Positions 62,392-64,000 of a stretch of 64,000 bases of DNA are shown piece after piece. Location of the stretch: contig NZ_JAANCM010000005.1 of assembly GCF_011603255.1 (NCBI RefSeq), positions 62,001-126,000 on the forward strand, given 5' to 3'. Every line of letters starts with the position of its first letter. Position 1 is the stretch's first letter. The notes under the pieces were generated by a model, which saw only the letters and a program-made list of their open reading frames with translations, was not told where the DNA came from and ran no database searches. Made by a program: the position numbers and the translations under genes. Source of the stretch: Ferranicluibacter rubi. Its GTDB lineage: Bacteria; Pseudomonadota; Alphaproteobacteria; Rhizobiales; Rhizobiaceae.

Positions 62392-62580
62392 TTAGAGCGC
62401 TGCGACGAACACTGCACCCGGGCCGGCGACGATGCGGCTCTGCAGGAAAAGGCCCTTGCCGACCAGCATCATGCCGGCAAGCGCCACGATGACGATGGCG
62501 GCGACGACGATGGTCTCCAGCGCGTTCAGGCCGGAGAAGAGGCCGAGGCGGGTCTGTTTGTGATCGGGTTCGGAGGCCAT
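62392..62580 (-). CDS. Small single-pass membrane protein, unknown
   Basis: A 62-residue product with a charged N-terminus (MASEPDHKQTRLG) and a hydrophobic helix (TIVVAAIVIVALAGMMLV). It starts 5 bases after the stop of the gene upstream, so the pair is an operon. GGAAG lies about 10 bases before the ATG. No family was recognised. Confidence 0.6.
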   Translation of the reverse strand: MASEPDHKQTRLGLFSGLNALETIVVAAIVIVALAGMMLVGKGLFLQSRIVAGPGAVFVAAL

Positions 62581-62585
62581 GTCTA

Positions 62586-63038
62586 TCACGCTTCCCACGC
62601 CAGGCCGCGAACCTGCCAGCGCCAGAGGCCAAAGCTGACCGCGGCCATGGCCGCGCCTGCCAGAAGCATCAGGCCAATGGCGATATGGCGTTCCGCCGGC
62701 ATGATGCGGCCGGGCAGGGAGAAGGCGCTGATGCTGGCAAGCTGGCGGGCCGAGAGGATGGCGCCCGTCGACATGCGGTCCGGCTCCGTCAGCGTCGCAT
62801 TATCCAGCCAGAGCATCGGATTGTTGACCGTCGAACCCGTCGCTTCGATCAGCGCCGGTGGCTTGCCAAGCGGAAACAGCGCGTCATCCGCCTGCTCGAT
62901 CGCCAGTTCCGTCTGCCACCGCATTTCACTGCTCTCTCCGGCCGCCGCACCGCCCGCGAAGGCAAGCGTCGTCGCGATCGCCAGGCCGAAAACGGCGCGG
63001 CGTGGCAACGACAGGGCAGGTGGTACGGAAACGGACAT
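62586..63038 (-). CDS. Unknown exported/membrane protein
   Basis: A 150-residue protein with an N-terminal signal or helix (RRAVFGLAIATTLAFAGGAAAG), a hydrophilic middle (WQTELAIEQADDALFPLGKPPALIEATG, partial) and a second helix near 118-138 (IAIGLMLLAGAAMAAVSFGL). GAGG lies 6 bases before ATG 63038. It is followed by the small membrane protein gene and diverges from the aminotransferase gene. No family was recognised. Confidence 0.65.
   Translation of the reverse strand: MSVSVPPALSLPRRAVFGLAIATTLAFAGGAAAGESSEMRWQTELAIEQADDALFPLGKPPALIEATGSTVNNPMLWLDNATLTEPDRMSTGAILSARQLASISAFSLPGRIMPAERHIAIGLMLLAGAAMAAVSFGLWRWQVRGLAWEA

Positions 63039-64000
<962 letters not shown>

Overview
The window looks like a piece of the main chromosome of an alphaproteobacterium of the order Rhizobiales, most likely family Rhizobiaceae (Rhizobium, Agrobacterium, Shinella or Ensifer type). 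The reasons are the fused TrpE(G) anthranilate synthase, the PetP-PetR regulator pair, a BA14K protein, the uniformly high GC coding style, rhizobial-style CTTGAC-N17-CTATAT-like promoters and GANTC (CcrM) sites. This placement is by recognition only; no database search was possible. No rRNA, tRNA, insertion sequence, prophage or CRISPR array was seen. Gene density is high, and most genes are housekeeping.

Layout. 1-4.9 kb: 3' end of trpE(G), a CDF metal exporter overlapping queF, a DUF2076 protein, a HupE/UreJ protein and a ClpP protease. 4.95-8.0 kb: a Phd/PIN toxin-antitoxin pair, then leuA preceded by a leucine-rich, apparently leaderless leader peptide. 7.9-13.1 kb: sigma factor/anti-sigma pair, metallophosphoesterase, glutathionyl-hydroquinone reductase, GNAT acetyltransferase, alpha/beta hydrolase. 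13.1-20.0 kb: a four-gene MoxR-DUF58-BatA/DUF4159-VWA-like membrane operon. 20.2-24.4 kb: DUF1285-NUDIX-CCA nucleotidyltransferase operon, small DUF1059 and DUF4168 proteins, apt. 24.5-27.5 kb: ychF, an AbrB antitoxin with a frameshifted PIN toxin, an orphan clpS, pth. 27.7-34.1 kb: a c-di-GMP stretch (periplasmic binding protein plus membrane GGDEF-EAL, rplY, MHYT-GGDEF-EAL). 34.1-38.8 kb: benzoate-type transporter, then a GAF-Fis regulator, an aldehyde dehydrogenase and a DUF779 protein. 38.8-42.9 kb: a probable polyprenyl-sugar glycosylation locus (GT-C-like protein divergent from GT2-methyltransferase-SMR flippase). 43-49.5 kb: prs, a lipoprotein, M24 peptidase-like protein, pgeF, midA, lgt. 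49.8-52.3 kb: ubiK, ybjN, proC, csaA. 52.5-55.8 kb: PilZ-TadE-TadE-TadG-like cluster whose last protein carries an unusual FG(D/N)G beta-repeat. 55.9-58.7 kb: histidine kinase and petPR. 58.9-64 kb: small membrane protein, MBL hydrolase, BA14K, cspA, DMT transporter, two unknown membrane proteins and the 5' part of an aspartate aminotransferase gene.

The most unusual locus is the PilZ-TadE-TadE-TadG cluster, because the TadG-like protein is fused to a tandem beta-repeat domain not recognised here, with no Tad ATPase or secretin nearby. Other points of interest are the leucine leader, an NspS/MbaA-like binding protein plus GGDEF-EAL pair, the broken PIN toxin, a 21-bp perfect terminator hairpin after proC, a GANTC cluster upstream of ybjN, and dispersed palindromic repeats between genes. 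Intrinsic terminators are plentiful and were used to define transcription units.
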